Assembly: GCA_024699325.1 (NCBI GenBank)
Contig: JAILPS010000002.1
Span: forward strand, 46,032-110,031
Reading direction: 5' to 3'
Origin: Lachnospiraceae bacterium
GTDB lineage: Bacteria > Bacillota > Clostridia > Lachnospirales > Lachnospiraceae
DNA length: 64,000 nt
Shown piece by piece: positions 1 to 8,059 of this stretch. The notes under the pieces are model-generated. The model was given only the letters and a program-made list of their open reading frames with translations, searched no databases and was not told where the DNA came from. Each line of letters begins with the position of its first letter. Within the stretch, counting starts at the first letter, position 1. A program made the translations under genes and the position numbers.

Positions 1-46
1 CTGTGTTATAGTATCGTAAAATGCAGACGTTTGCTTGCCAAACACA

Positions 47-76
47 CAAAAACAGGCCCTCCAAACGGAGAGCCTG
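47..76 (-). terminator. Rho-independent terminator of htrA
   Basis: On the minus strand a 10-bp stem (CAGGCTCTCC pairing with GGAGGGCCTG, one wobble) with loop GTTT is followed by TTTTTG. It lies about 20 bases after the htrA stop codon. Confidence 0.85.
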
Positions 77-97
77 CGATTGTCTTGCTGTGTATTA

Positions 98-1513
98 TTA
101 TTTGTCCTCTACATTAAAATCCTTCTTGAAGCCAAGCGTTACCTCAGTCTCCTTCTCCACATATTCGCGGTCTCTGCCCTTGCCCTCGATCGTGTAATAT
201 GTGATGGTTACTGTCTCGCCGCCCTCATAGTAAGCCAGCTCGTTCACAAGCTGTGACCATGTGGTTACGGATGTTCCGTTGATGGCTGTGATGATGTCGT
301 ATGATGCCAGACCTGCCTGATCAGCAGGGCCACCCTCGACGATGTCGCCGATGAGCACGCCGTAGCTGCTTGAATATTCCTTGCTGTTGTAGATGCCGAT
401 ATAAGCCATCTTGTCTTCGTCTGTAACCTTCTCGCGGATTACAGTCTCTGTGTTCATGAGCTTCTCGATAATCTCAGCTGCTGATGTGATAGGAATAGCA
501 TAGCCGATACCCTCTACATCCTCTGAGGAATACTTAGCTGAGTTGATGCCGATAAGCTGTCCGTTTGTGTTGAACAGTCCGCCGCCTGAGTTGCCTGGGT
601 TGATGGCTGCATCTGTCTGAAGAAGTGTTCTTGTGACATTGTCAATTGTAACCTCACGGTTTAACGCTGACACATAGCCGACTGTGACTGACTGACCGAA
701 ACCTAAAGCATTACCTATGGCGATAACACCGTTGCCGGCCTTCAGCTCGTCTGAATTTCCGATAGTTGCAATCTTGATCTGTGAGAGTGTGGAGTCTGTG
801 ATATTCTCAAGCTTAACGCCAATAACTGCAAGATCTGCATCCTCGTCGTAGCCCTTCACATACGCCTCAACAGTTGCCTCATCTATAAATGTGATGGTAA
901 TCTTGCTTGATTCAACTGTGTAGCCATAGCTTGAATAGTCTGTTGGAAGAACAACATGTGCGTTGGTAACGATAAGCAACTCCTCGTCATTCTGTCCGAT
1001 AATAACGCCGCTTCCGGCACCTGATGCCGGGTACTCATAGCTTGATGAGTTGCCGAACCAGCTCCACTGGCTGCTTGTAACTGTGTAAATAGTATCGTTG
1101 GTAACCGCTACTACTGAAGGCATAACCTCCTCAACCACCGCTGACACATCAAGAAGTGTTGCGCTTACGCTTGTGGTTGTTTCCACCGTTGTCGCAGTTG
1201 TAAGTGTTGTCTTAGCGCCCTCAGAGCTTGTGAGCGTCACGCCCTCTGTTGTCTCTTCGCTCTTCGACTTCGACTCTTCAGCATCATCATCCTTAGCTGT
1301 GACTGTTGTGTCATCGTCATTGTTAAATCTGTCAAAGAAGCCTGTGGCATATAGTGCTCCGCCACCTGCAGCCACAATCAACACCAGCGCCATCAGCGAT
1401 ATAAGTATATTTCTAAGCACGTGGCTCTTCTTTTTCGGCTGCTCTTCGCCCACCTGAGCCGTCATCTGCTCTTCATCCCTCTTGTAATAGTCATTATAGA
1501 ATTCGTCCGACAT
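98..1513 (-). CDS. htrA: HtrA/DegP-like membrane-anchored serine protease with PDZ domain
   Basis: A 471-residue trypsin-like protease of the HtrA/DegP family, which degrades or refolds misfolded exported proteins at the outer face of the membrane. Residues 1-30 are a charged cytoplasmic tail, 33-57 a single membrane helix, 60-120 an acidic, Thr-rich linker, then the protease domain. The catalytic triad is visible as His186 (TNAHVV), Asp227 (DADLAV) and Ser309 (GNSGGG). A single PDZ domain occupies about residues 370-455. The start is supported by AAGGAGG eight bases upstream of the ATG. The gene is monocistronic between two terminators. Tandem half-sites upstream suggest control by an OmpR-family regulator, as known for htrA genes of other Firmicutes. 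Assignment to the family is firm; substrates are unknown. Confidence 0.95.
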   Translation of the reverse strand: MSDEFYNDYYKRDEEQMTAQVGEEQPKKKSHVLRNILISLMALVLIVAAGGGALYATGFFDRFNNDDDTTVTAKDDDAEESKSKSEETTEGVTLTSSEGAKTTLTTATTVETTTSVSATLLDVSAVVEEVMPSVVAVTNDTIYTVTSSQWSWFGNSSSYEYPASGAGSGVIIGQNDEELLIVTNAHVVLPTDYSSYGYTVESSKITITFIDEATVEAYVKGYDEDADLAVIGVKLENITDSTLSQIKIATIGNSDELKAGNGVIAIGNALGFGQSVTVGYVSALNREVTIDNVTRTLLQTDAAINPGNSGGGLFNTNGQLIGINSAKYSSEDVEGIGYAIPITSAAEIIEKLMNTETVIREKVTDEDKMAYIGIYNSKEYSSSYGVLIGDIVEGGPADQAGLASYDIITAINGTSVTTWSQLVNELAYYEGGETVTITYYTIEGKGRDREYVEKETEVTLGFKKDFNVEDK

Positions 1514-1535
1514 TTCATTGCCCTCCTTGATAATT

Positions 1536-1609
1536 ATTCTAAACCATCTGAATTTAGGATATTATTGAATTGTGTTTAAATTGTGTTTAGGGTGTAAAAA
1601 TTCTGTTTT
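1536..1609 (-). promoter_or_regulatory. htrA promoter with four TGTnnn half-sites in two 11-bp-spaced pairs
   Basis: Read on the plus strand, TGTTTA occurs at 1573 and 1584, TGTAAA at 1593 and TGTTTT at 1604, so each pair has a period of 11 bases. A minus-strand -10 (TAGAAT) lies at 1536-1541 with no recognisable -35. Half-sites one helical turn apart are typical of OmpR/PhoB-family regulators and the arrangement resembles WalR/CssR-type sites. The regulator itself is not in the window, so its identity is inference. Confidence 0.45.
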
Positions 1610-1637
1610 AAATATCACAATTTTGCAACAATAAGAC

Positions 1638-1657
1638 AAGCCGGCACAGGCCGGCTT
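1638..1657 (-). terminator. Hairpin terminator after the LCP gene
   Basis: A perfect 8-bp GC-rich stem (AAGCCGGC/GCCGGCTT) lies five bases after the stop codon. The following tract is only moderately T-rich (GTCTTATTGTT), so termination may be partial. Confidence 0.6.
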
Positions 1658-1661
1658 GCGA

Positions 1662-2987
1662 TTACTGAATATTCAAGTTCCAGTTCTCATCAAACTGTCC
1701 CAAAGCTCTCATCTCCTCGTTAATCTGGTAGATTACGTCGCTTGGATAATACTCCACGTCTGGGTAGAGTCTCTGATGAAGTGTTGTGACGTTGGCTATA
1801 ACGTCAACTGTTGTGATGTTGTAATGCATTGCGCCTGAATAGCCGCTTCCGTCGTAGAGATGAAATGGATAGCCCATGCTGTCAACTATGCTGTAGTTTG
1901 CAACTCCTGCGAGAAGTCCCAGTATCTCGTCCTGGCTTATGTCAAAAGCCATATTCTCCCCGACTATGTCGATCATGGACACAAGAGTTGAGAAGTTTGC
2001 CTTCTTGGCCAGCTCAAGCGCCTGGGTTATAACCGCTCGCTGACGCTGTGTTCTGTTGAAGTCAGAGTCTGTTCTTCGCAGTCTCATGTATGCAACTGCC
2101 TGAACACCGTCTAAGTGGTAGATTAATCCGTCCACAAATGCCTCGTCAGGGATTGGAGTGGTTCCGATGCCTGTATTTTCAACTATCTCGTTGATGAGGC
2201 CGTTTAAATATGGAACGTAGCCTGTCTCACTCGTATCGTCTTTGATCTGCTTGTAAGCAGCCTTCATTTCGACGTCAACGCCGCCTAAAACTGCTATAAT
2301 CTTGACGGCTGCAGCCCAGTCGACTGCCACATAGTAGTCAAATGTGATGTCTAAGTTGTATGCAAGCGTGTTCATAGCCTCGACAAGTCCGTAGTGAGAA
2401 TATGCCGCATTGGCTTTGTCATACTTCTGCGAGCTATACTGCTTGAGAAGAGCATCTCTGTAGATAGAGGCCATTCTGATCTCGCCTGTGTAGTTGTTTA
2501 AGGTTGCGACAATCAAAACATCTGAGTTGGCGCCGTAGTCCGTAACAGCGTAGCCCGCTCTGGCGTCTACACCAAATATGCAAAATGTGGTGTATTCGCT
2601 TGTAGGTCTCGCTGTAGTAGGGATAACCTCCTCTTCTACTGTGGTAGTCTCAGCGGTCGTTGGAATAACTATAACCACCTCGCCGCCCTCTGAAATCGAG
2701 GTCTCGGTCTGGTTCTGCGCTGCAGTTTCGTTGTCAGCCACCTCAGCTGCCGTGCTGGTTCCGTATGATGGAACGTATTTAGCGTTTTCATCTATAACCT
2801 GATAATTCTGTCCTATTCTTCCGAGGAAATGCAGTAACACTGCGCATACTGCGACGATTATTCCCAGCACCACCTCAGCGGTTATAAAAAGTATTTTGCG
2901 GTTTCTCGCCTTCTTCTTGCGCCTCTTAATGATTTCGCGGCGCTGCTCATCTGTGAGGTGCGATTCCCTGTTATCTTTCTCGTTCAA
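1662..2987 (-). CDS. LytR-CpsA-Psr (LCP) family wall polymer transferase
   Basis: A 441-residue LCP enzyme, a family that transfers polyprenyl-phosphate-linked wall polymers (teichoic acids, capsule) onto peptidoglycan outside the membrane. A basic cytoplasmic N-terminus is followed by one membrane helix (about residues 30-55), a Thr/Glu-rich linker and the LCP domain from about 130. The domain shows the conserved arginine and aspartate motifs (MASIYRDALL, YMRLRRTDSDFNR, TQRQRAVI). I chose the TTG start at 2987 because GGAAGGGG lies six bases upstream; an earlier in-frame ATG at 3026 would overlap the preceding gene and has no ribosome site. It closes the polysaccharide operon right after the priming transferase, which fits attachment of the exported glycan to the wall. 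Confidence 0.88.
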   Translation of the reverse strand: MNEKDNRESHLTDEQRREIIKRRKKKARNRKILFITAEVVLGIIVAVCAVLLHFLGRIGQNYQVIDENAKYVPSYGTSTAAEVADNETAAQNQTETSISEGGEVVIVIPTTAETTTVEEEVIPTTARPTSEYTTFCIFGVDARAGYAVTDYGANSDVLIVATLNNYTGEIRMASIYRDALLKQYSSQKYDKANAAYSHYGLVEAMNTLAYNLDITFDYYVAVDWAAAVKIIAVLGGVDVEMKAAYKQIKDDTSETGYVPYLNGLINEIVENTGIGTTPIPDEAFVDGLIYHLDGVQAVAYMRLRRTDSDFNRTQRQRAVITQALELAKKANFSTLVSMIDIVGENMAFDISQDEILGLLAGVANYSIVDSMGYPFHLYDGSGYSGAMHYNITTVDVIANVTTLHQRLYPDVEYYPSDVIYQINEEMRALGQFDENWNLNIQ

Positions 2988-3003
2988 TTCTACCCCTTCC
3001 TTT

Positions 3004-4428
3004 CTAATATGCGTTCTTATTGACAAGTCCTGTGAATGGCGTCATAAGAAGTATTTTGAGATCCAGGCCGATGGTCCAGTTCTCGATGTAGTAGAGATCA
3101 CATTCGATTCGCTTCTCGATGGAGGAATCGCCTCTGTAACCCTTAACCTGTGCCCAACCTGTGATGCCGGGCTTAACCTGATGCTTGATCATGTATCTCG
3201 GGATGGTCTCTCTGAACTGCTCAACGTACTGTGGTCTCTCGGGTCTAGGTCCGACAACGCTCATATCGCCCTTAAGGACGTTGAAAAACTGTGGAAGCTC
3301 ATCCATGCTGGTCTTCCTCATAAGCGCACCAAACCTGGTGACTCTCGGGTCGTTTTTGGTTGTCCATCCCTTCTTCTCGTCCTCCTCGGTCTGCTGAACC
3401 ATGGATCTGAACTTATACATTTTGAATGGTCTGTTGTGAAGGCCAACTCTCTCCTGACAGAATATAATCGGTCCCGGAGATGTAAGCTTGACCGCTATCA
3501 CGCAGATAAGCATTACGGGCGAGAATAATATGATGCAGAACAGACTCACTAACACATCCATCACTCTCTTGATGAACGCGTTGGTTCCCTCCATAAGGGG
3601 AACATGTCTGATATTGATCATCGGAAGTCCCAGCAGATCCTCAGTGTATGGGGATGTCGGGATTACATTGCCATAGTCAGGAATGAATCTGGTGTGCACA
3701 CCTGACTTCTCTATGGTCGCCACAACCTTCGTAAGCTTCGTATACTCTGCGAGCCCGAGCGTAATCATAATCTCGTCCAGCTGGTTAGCCTCCAAAATAC
3801 TTCCCAGATCACTCAGCTTACCTATAACATTCACACCCTGATAGCCCTCGCCGATGGGCTTGTTGTCATCTAAGATGCCCTGAACGTTGAAGCCCCACTG
3901 TGGGTTTGAGTTAATTCTGTCAATCAGCTTCTCGGCGGCATTACTGTAGCCCGCTAAGATTACATGTTTCTGGTTGTAGCCCTTCCTTCTCATTCCAAAC
4001 AGAATGATTCTCACCACCGACCTCTCCGTCACCGCGAAGCACACATTGCTCATGGCGAAGTAGAAAATCATGTAGCCTGAGAAGAAATACTGTCTCTTGA
4101 TAAGATAGAGCACGAAGGTGAGAACCAATACTCCAACAATATTGGAGGCAAGAATTCCTGAGAGCTCCCTTCTCCTTCCAAGAATTCTCTTGGAGGAATA
4201 CATTCCGAAGAATGCATACAGCATAAGGTAGCCAGGAATAATTCCTAGAAGCGCCTTGCCGTAGTACAGCAAAGCCTGTGTATTTAACGGGTCGTTAGCC
4301 CACTGGTAGGTCTCCGCCTTCTGCCAGACAAATCGCACGAGATATGCTGCGGCATATGCAAGAAACACCATCACGGCGTCTAGCACCACGTGCAGTTTGT
4401 TTAAAAATTTCTGTCTGTCCTTTATCAT
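3004..4428 (-). CDS. Polyprenyl-phosphate sugar-1-phosphate transferase (priming glycosyltransferase)
   Basis: About 474 residues. It has four or five N-terminal membrane helices, a Rossmann-like middle domain (HVILAGYSNAAEKL onward) and a C-terminal bacterial sugar transferase domain introduced by KRVMDVLVS. Diagnostic motifs are SPGPIIFCQERVG, YKFRSM, TSMDELPQF and GPRPERP. The family starts exopolysaccharide or O-antigen repeat synthesis by loading a sugar phosphate onto undecaprenyl phosphate (WbaP/EpsE-type topology). The ATG at 4428 is preferred over a GTG three bases upstream because of its distance to AGGGG. It is transcribed with the exporter and glycosyltransferases upstream. The sugar it uses cannot be read from sequence. 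Confidence 0.92.
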   Translation of the reverse strand: MIKDRQKFLNKLHVVLDAVMVFLAYAAAYLVRFVWQKAETYQWANDPLNTQALLYYGKALLGIIPGYLMLYAFFGMYSSKRILGRRRELSGILASNIVGVLVLTFVLYLIKRQYFFSGYMIFYFAMSNVCFAVTERSVVRIILFGMRRKGYNQKHVILAGYSNAAEKLIDRINSNPQWGFNVQGILDDNKPIGEGYQGVNVIGKLSDLGSILEANQLDEIMITLGLAEYTKLTKVVATIEKSGVHTRFIPDYGNVIPTSPYTEDLLGLPMINIRHVPLMEGTNAFIKRVMDVLVSLFCIILFSPVMLICVIAVKLTSPGPIIFCQERVGLHNRPFKMYKFRSMVQQTEEDEKKGWTTKNDPRVTRFGALMRKTSMDELPQFFNVLKGDMSVVGPRPERPQYVEQFRETIPRYMIKHQVKPGITGWAQVKGYRGDSSIEKRIECDLYYIENWTIGLDLKILLMTPFTGLVNKNAY

Positions 4429-4448
4429 CACATACCCCTATGCTACAC

Positions 4449-4472
4449 GCTATGTATTACCAAACATAGCGC
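4449..4472 (-). other. Intergenic hairpin without T-run
   Basis: A perfect 8-bp inverted repeat (CGCTATGT/ACATAGCG, 8-base loop) sits between two genes of the polysaccharide operon. No T-run follows, so it is more likely an mRNA processing or stability element than a terminator. Confidence 0.4.
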
Positions 4473-4514
4473 GAAAACATTTAAAAAGCGTTAATAAAGA
4501 TTACAAATTCGTTA

Positions 4515-5489
4515 CTATTTAAGCCTTCTCTTCAAAAACTCGAATGCATAAACGGCCGTTCCGTATATAAGCATGGCCTCGATGGCAAGCTGAGTTATAA
4601 ATGTTGACTCGCCAACGCTTCGCTTACACTTCCTGCATGTCGCAAAACCCTCCTTAAGGCCTGCAACATAGTCCTTTAAAAAGCCCTTCTTGTAGAAGAA
4701 TGCCATCTTTATCAAATGTCCCGCTGCCAGGGCAGGTGCGTTTAGTATGAGCTGCCAGTTAGCCATGTTCTTATAGTTCACATACACGCTGTTTCTGGCT
4801 GCAAGCTTAACCTTGAAGGAGTTGTATTTGCTTCCTGTGGTTCCGCTGCCCACGTGGTAGCATACCGCCTTCGGAGCATACACGTTCGTGTAGCCGTAGA
4901 GTCTGGCTCTGTAGCCCACGTCGATGTCCTCAAGATAAGCAAAATGCAGAAGATCAAACAGTCCAATTCTGTCAAATGCGCTCTTTCTGTAGAGTGCGGC
5001 TCCTGCGCAGGCCGTGAATATGAAGCCGGGCCTGTCATAGTCCCCAACAGGCTGACCCACACCTCTCTGGGCGGCCCAGCCTAAGACACTGTACAGGTCT
5101 CCCGCATCGTCCATGGTGTCGTGGTCATGCATGCAGACCATCTTGGCGCTGACGGAGAAGATTCTCTTATCCTTCTCTGCCGCCTTAACCAGCTCGCCCA
5201 CATAGTTTTTGTCCACAGCCGTGTCGTTATTCAGAAGAATCACGTATTTGGTCTTCGTAAGTTTGATGCCCTCATTGACACCGCCGGAAAAGCCTAAATT
5301 CTCCTCCATGACGCGAAGGTCAACCCACGGATAATTCTCGCGGATAAACTCTGCGCTGCCGTCTGCTGAGGCGTTATCAATAACGAGCGTTTCAAAATCC
5401 TTATATGTCTGTGCCTCTAAGGCATCCAGACAATCCTTCAGGAAATGTTTTCCATTATAGTTAGGAATAACAATAGTTACCTTTTTCAA
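4515..5489 (-). CDS. Family 2 glycosyltransferase
   Basis: A 324-residue GT-A fold transferase (GT2), likely adding sugars to a lipid-linked surface glycan in the cytoplasm. The N-terminus carries VTIVIPNYNGKHFL, then ETLVIDNASADGS, and the metal-binding region is near ILLNNDTAV. A later YLEDIDVGYRARL matches the catalytic ED motif of rhamnosyl-type GT2 enzymes. The start is TTG, supported by GGAGGG six bases upstream. The C-terminus is basic and amphipathic, suggesting membrane association. It sits directly after the Wzt-type ATPase gene (two-base gap). Donor and acceptor are unknown. Confidence 0.9.
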   Translation of the reverse strand: MKKVTIVIPNYNGKHFLKDCLDALEAQTYKDFETLVIDNASADGSAEFIRENYPWVDLRVMEENLGFSGGVNEGIKLTKTKYVILLNNDTAVDKNYVGELVKAAEKDKRIFSVSAKMVCMHDHDTMDDAGDLYSVLGWAAQRGVGQPVGDYDRPGFIFTACAGAALYRKSAFDRIGLFDLLHFAYLEDIDVGYRARLYGYTNVYAPKAVCYHVGSGTTGSKYNSFKVKLAARNSVYVNYKNMANWQLILNAPALAAGHLIKMAFFYKKGFLKDYVAGLKEGFATCRKCKRSVGESTFITQLAIEAMLIYGTAVYAFEFLKRRLK

Positions 5490-5491
5490 AA

Positions 5492-6241
5492 TCAGCCCTC
5501 CGGTCTGTTAAGCCACTCTCTGTATGCTGCGCACACTTCCTCAGGTTCGCCAATCATCTTGACGCGTCCGTGGTCAAGCCACACCACGCGGTTGCTCATC
5601 TCCCTGATCTGGTCAATATTGTGGGATACAAACAGCACTGTGGTACCGCCGCCCATCAGCTCCATCATACGCTTGCGGCTCTTGGCCTGAAACCTCTCAT
5701 CGCCCACCGCGAGCACCTCATCGCAGATAAGAATCTCAGGATTCACAACTGTGGCGATGGAAAATGCAAGCCTCATAAGCATTCCCGAAGAATAGTTTCT
5801 GATGGGCTGGTCGATGAACTCTCCAAGCTCAGAAAACGCTAGGATTTCATCGTATTTGCTGTATAGGAATTCCTTGGAGTAGCCAAGAATTGCGCCGTTT
5901 AAAAACACATTCTCACGGCCTGTGAGATCGTAGTCAAAACCACTTCCAAGCTCGAGCATGGGGACCACATTGCCACCTAGGGTAACCTTCCCCTTCGTGG
6001 GCTTCATGATGCCGCTTATGATTTTTAAAACTGTGCTCTTGCCTGCTCCGTTATGGCCAACAATCCCCATAACCTCGCCCTTGTTGACGGAAAAACTCAC
6101 GTCATTGAGCGCCCAGAATTCTCTGTATTTAAGTTTGCCCTTGATAAGGGCAACGATTGTCTCTTTAATGCTGCTGATCCTGTCGGTCTGCAGACGGAAA
6201 CGAATGGACACATTGTCCACCTTGACCATTTCCTTTTCCAT
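5492..6241 (-). CDS. Wzt/TagH-type polysaccharide ABC exporter, ATP-binding subunit
   Basis: A 249-residue ATPase with Walker A GHNGAGKST, signature region NYSSGMLMRL and Walker B EILICDEVLAVGD, the pattern of the ABC-2 polyol and polysaccharide exporter subfamily. It ends shortly after the nucleotide-binding domain and lacks the C-terminal carbohydrate-recognition domain of long Wzt proteins, so cargo choice probably does not depend on a capped chain end. AGGAGG lies seven bases before the ATG. The permease partner is immediately upstream (11-base gap). The pair likely moves lipid-linked polysaccharide or teichoic acid outward. Confidence 0.92.
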   Translation of the reverse strand: MEKEMVKVDNVSIRFRLQTDRISSIKETIVALIKGKLKYREFWALNDVSFSVNKGEVMGIVGHNGAGKSTVLKIISGIMKPTKGKVTLGGNVVPMLELGSGFDYDLTGRENVFLNGAILGYSKEFLYSKYDEILAFSELGEFIDQPIRNYSSGMLMRLAFSIATVVNPEILICDEVLAVGDERFQAKSRKRMMELMGGGTTVLFVSHNIDQIREMSNRVVWLDHGRVKMIGEPEEVCAAYREWLNRPEG

Positions 6242-6252
6242 GAAGGATCCTC

Positions 6253-7059
6253 CTAGATATAGAATATAAACTTATCCTCTGTCTTGTGGAACACGAATGC
6301 TCCCACCGCAAACATAACTGCCGCAAAGCCCAGGCACCATGCGTACTGCTGCCAGTCAGGCCATGCTCTTCCGATAACCAGAGTTCTTATGAATGTGATG
6401 TAGTGATACAGAGGGTTGAATATCTCCACCTTCTGTAAAATCTCCGGAAGCAGATCCATGGAGTAAATGATTGGCGTGCCGTACATCCACACCATGCTCA
6501 TAACACCCCACAGAAATTCTATATCTCTGAAAAATACCATAAGGCTTGAGAGAAGAAGTCCCATGCCCATGGTGAATATTATCATCATCGCAAGTCCAAC
6601 AGGAATCAAAAGCCATGGAAGGCACGGCCACAGCTTGTTGATCACCGCCACGATAAGAAGCGGAATCATCGCAAGCAACATGTTCACGCTCGCGGAGCAG
6701 ACCTTGCTGGCCGGATATATGAACTTCGGAACGTACACCTTCGTTATGAGGCTTGAGTTGCCTACAACCGCCCTCATGGACTGGTTACAGCAGTCGTTGA
6801 AGCCGTTAAATATAACTATACCTGTGAGAAGGTACATAGCGTAATGCTCTATTCCGCCGCCGCGCATGATGAGCTTGGAAAACACTGCATACTGAACGCA
6901 CATCATGAGGAGCGGATTAAGGAAACTCCAGAAAACACCTAAAACAGAACGCTTATATTTGGTCTTAAAATCCCTGCTGACTAACTGTTCGATAAGGAAC
7001 TTGTATCTTGAAAGGTACTTCACATACCCTATAAGCGAAAATTTCTCACTGCCATACAT
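6253..7059 (-). CDS. Wzm/TagG-type polysaccharide ABC exporter permease
   Basis: A 268-residue ABC-2 type permease. The early motif SRDFKTKYKRSVLG matches the conserved cytoplasmic helix of TagG/Wzm proteins, followed by about six membrane helices and the typical YGTPIIYSMDLLPE region before the last helices. It is the first gene of a transcript with its own extended -10 promoter and is followed by the ATPase. The Rossmann or carbohydrate-binding additions of other exporters are absent. Confidence 0.92.
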   Translation of the reverse strand: MYGSEKFSLIGYVKYLSRYKFLIEQLVSRDFKTKYKRSVLGVFWSFLNPLLMMCVQYAVFSKLIMRGGGIEHYAMYLLTGIVIFNGFNDCCNQSMRAVVGNSSLITKVYVPKFIYPASKVCSASVNMLLAMIPLLIVAVINKLWPCLPWLLIPVGLAMMIIFTMGMGLLLSSLMVFFRDIEFLWGVMSMVWMYGTPIIYSMDLLPEILQKVEIFNPLYHYITFIRTLVIGRAWPDWQQYAWCLGFAAVMFAVGAFVFHKTEDKFIFYI

Positions 7060-7096
7060 AGACTCAAATTCTCCACTAAATAATAAACCAACTTTT

Positions 7097-7105
7097 ATTA
7101 TAGCA
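7097..7105 (-). promoter_or_regulatory. Extended -10 promoter of the exporter operon
   Basis: On the minus strand TGCTATAAT (a TG plus consensus TATAAT) lies about 40 bases upstream of the permease start in an AT-rich gap. The -35 region is poor, as expected for an extended -10 promoter. Confidence 0.55.
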
Positions 7106-7132
7106 AATATATCCTAAAAATGCCACATCTTT

Positions 7133-8059
7133 TTATTCATTTTTCCAAAAATGTTTGTTGTCGCTAAGGAATATTACCATTTTATGGGGCAGTTTTTTGT
7201 ATCTTTTACCTAAAAAATACCCCAAATATTTGGCAAAACACTGCACCACAAACCTGCACTCTCCGAGGATATCGCCCCTTCCGAGAAGCTTCCTGCTTAC
7301 AGCCTTCACGAGCTTCATGCCCTCGCTCTCGCTGCTGATGCCTGAGAACACGTCAGGATACATGGCCTGGCTCACCGCCATGTCAAAGCTTCTTCTGCAG
7401 TACTGTTTGAGCGTGTAGTTGTGAGAGTGATACACTCTGGCATCCGCGCAGTAGCTTATCATGAAGCCCGCATCTATGACGCCTCTGGCAAATATCATGT
7501 CCTCGTTAAATATGGTTTTGGTCGGAAAACCGCCGAGGGCTAAATAGATTTCCCTGTTGTACATGGCGCAGACATTGGAACAGAAGAAAGTCTTGATGCC
7601 CATGCTCTCTAAATCCTCACCGCTCTTAAGAACAGATGTCTTCGGATAGTTAAAAATCCTGCTCATCTTCTCAAGGGGTGCGCAGCCCTTCTTCGGAAGC
7701 TGTCTTGCATAGCATGAGGCAACCTTGCCCCTTGTAAAACCGTCCATTAATCTCTCTATAAGATGTGTGTCCGCCGGGATTGCATCCTGCGTCATGAATA
7801 GCAGGTAATCCGCGTCCGATTCCCTCGCCATCATATCCCTGACTCTTCCGTGGTCAAACATTTCCTTTGTGATATGTTTAAGGCTCACAGCTATCCCCGC
7901 ATCTCTTATGTCGCTTAGAAAATCATCCTTCCAGAACTCCTCGCAGGTGTTGACGATTCTCAACGTGCTAATCCTGACACTCTGCCTGGACAATCTCCTC
8001 ATCAGACTATAGAATTCATCCTCCGGCTTGTAGACCGGAATACAAACATCAACCTTCAT
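7133..8059 (-). CDS. Rhamnosyltransferase-like family 2 glycosyltransferase
   Basis: A 308-residue GT2-like enzyme. It begins VDVCIPVYKPEDEF, has FMTQDAIP at the donor-binding acidic site and a later NEDMIFARGVIDAG motif, the order seen in rhamnosyltransferases of surface polysaccharide clusters. AAGGA lies eight bases before the ATG. Its start overlaps the flippase gene by 11 bases, so it is translated from the same mRNA as the polymerase and flippase. The rhamnosyl label is family resemblance only; the sugar is not proven. Confidence 0.85.
   Translation of the reverse strand: MKVDVCIPVYKPEDEFYSLMRRLSRQSVRISTLRIVNTCEEFWKDDFLSDIRDAGIAVSLKHITKEMFDHGRVRDMMARESDADYLLFMTQDAIPADTHLIERLMDGFTRGKVASCYARQLPKKGCAPLEKMSRIFNYPKTSVLKSGEDLESMGIKTFFCSNVCAMYNREIYLALGGFPTKTIFNEDMIFARGVIDAGFMISYCADARVYHSHNYTLKQYCRRSFDMAVSQAMYPDVFSGISSESEGMKLVKAVSRKLLGRGDILGECRFVVQCFAKYLGYFLGKRYKKLPHKMVIFLSDNKHFWKNE

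Noticed and set aside
1098..1457. Plus-strand frame opposite the htrA linker
   Set aside because: Shadow of a Thr/Glu-rich coding stretch; no promoter or ribosome site.
4449..4472. Terminator within the polysaccharide operon
   Set aside because: The hairpin has no T-run and the next gene has no separate promoter.
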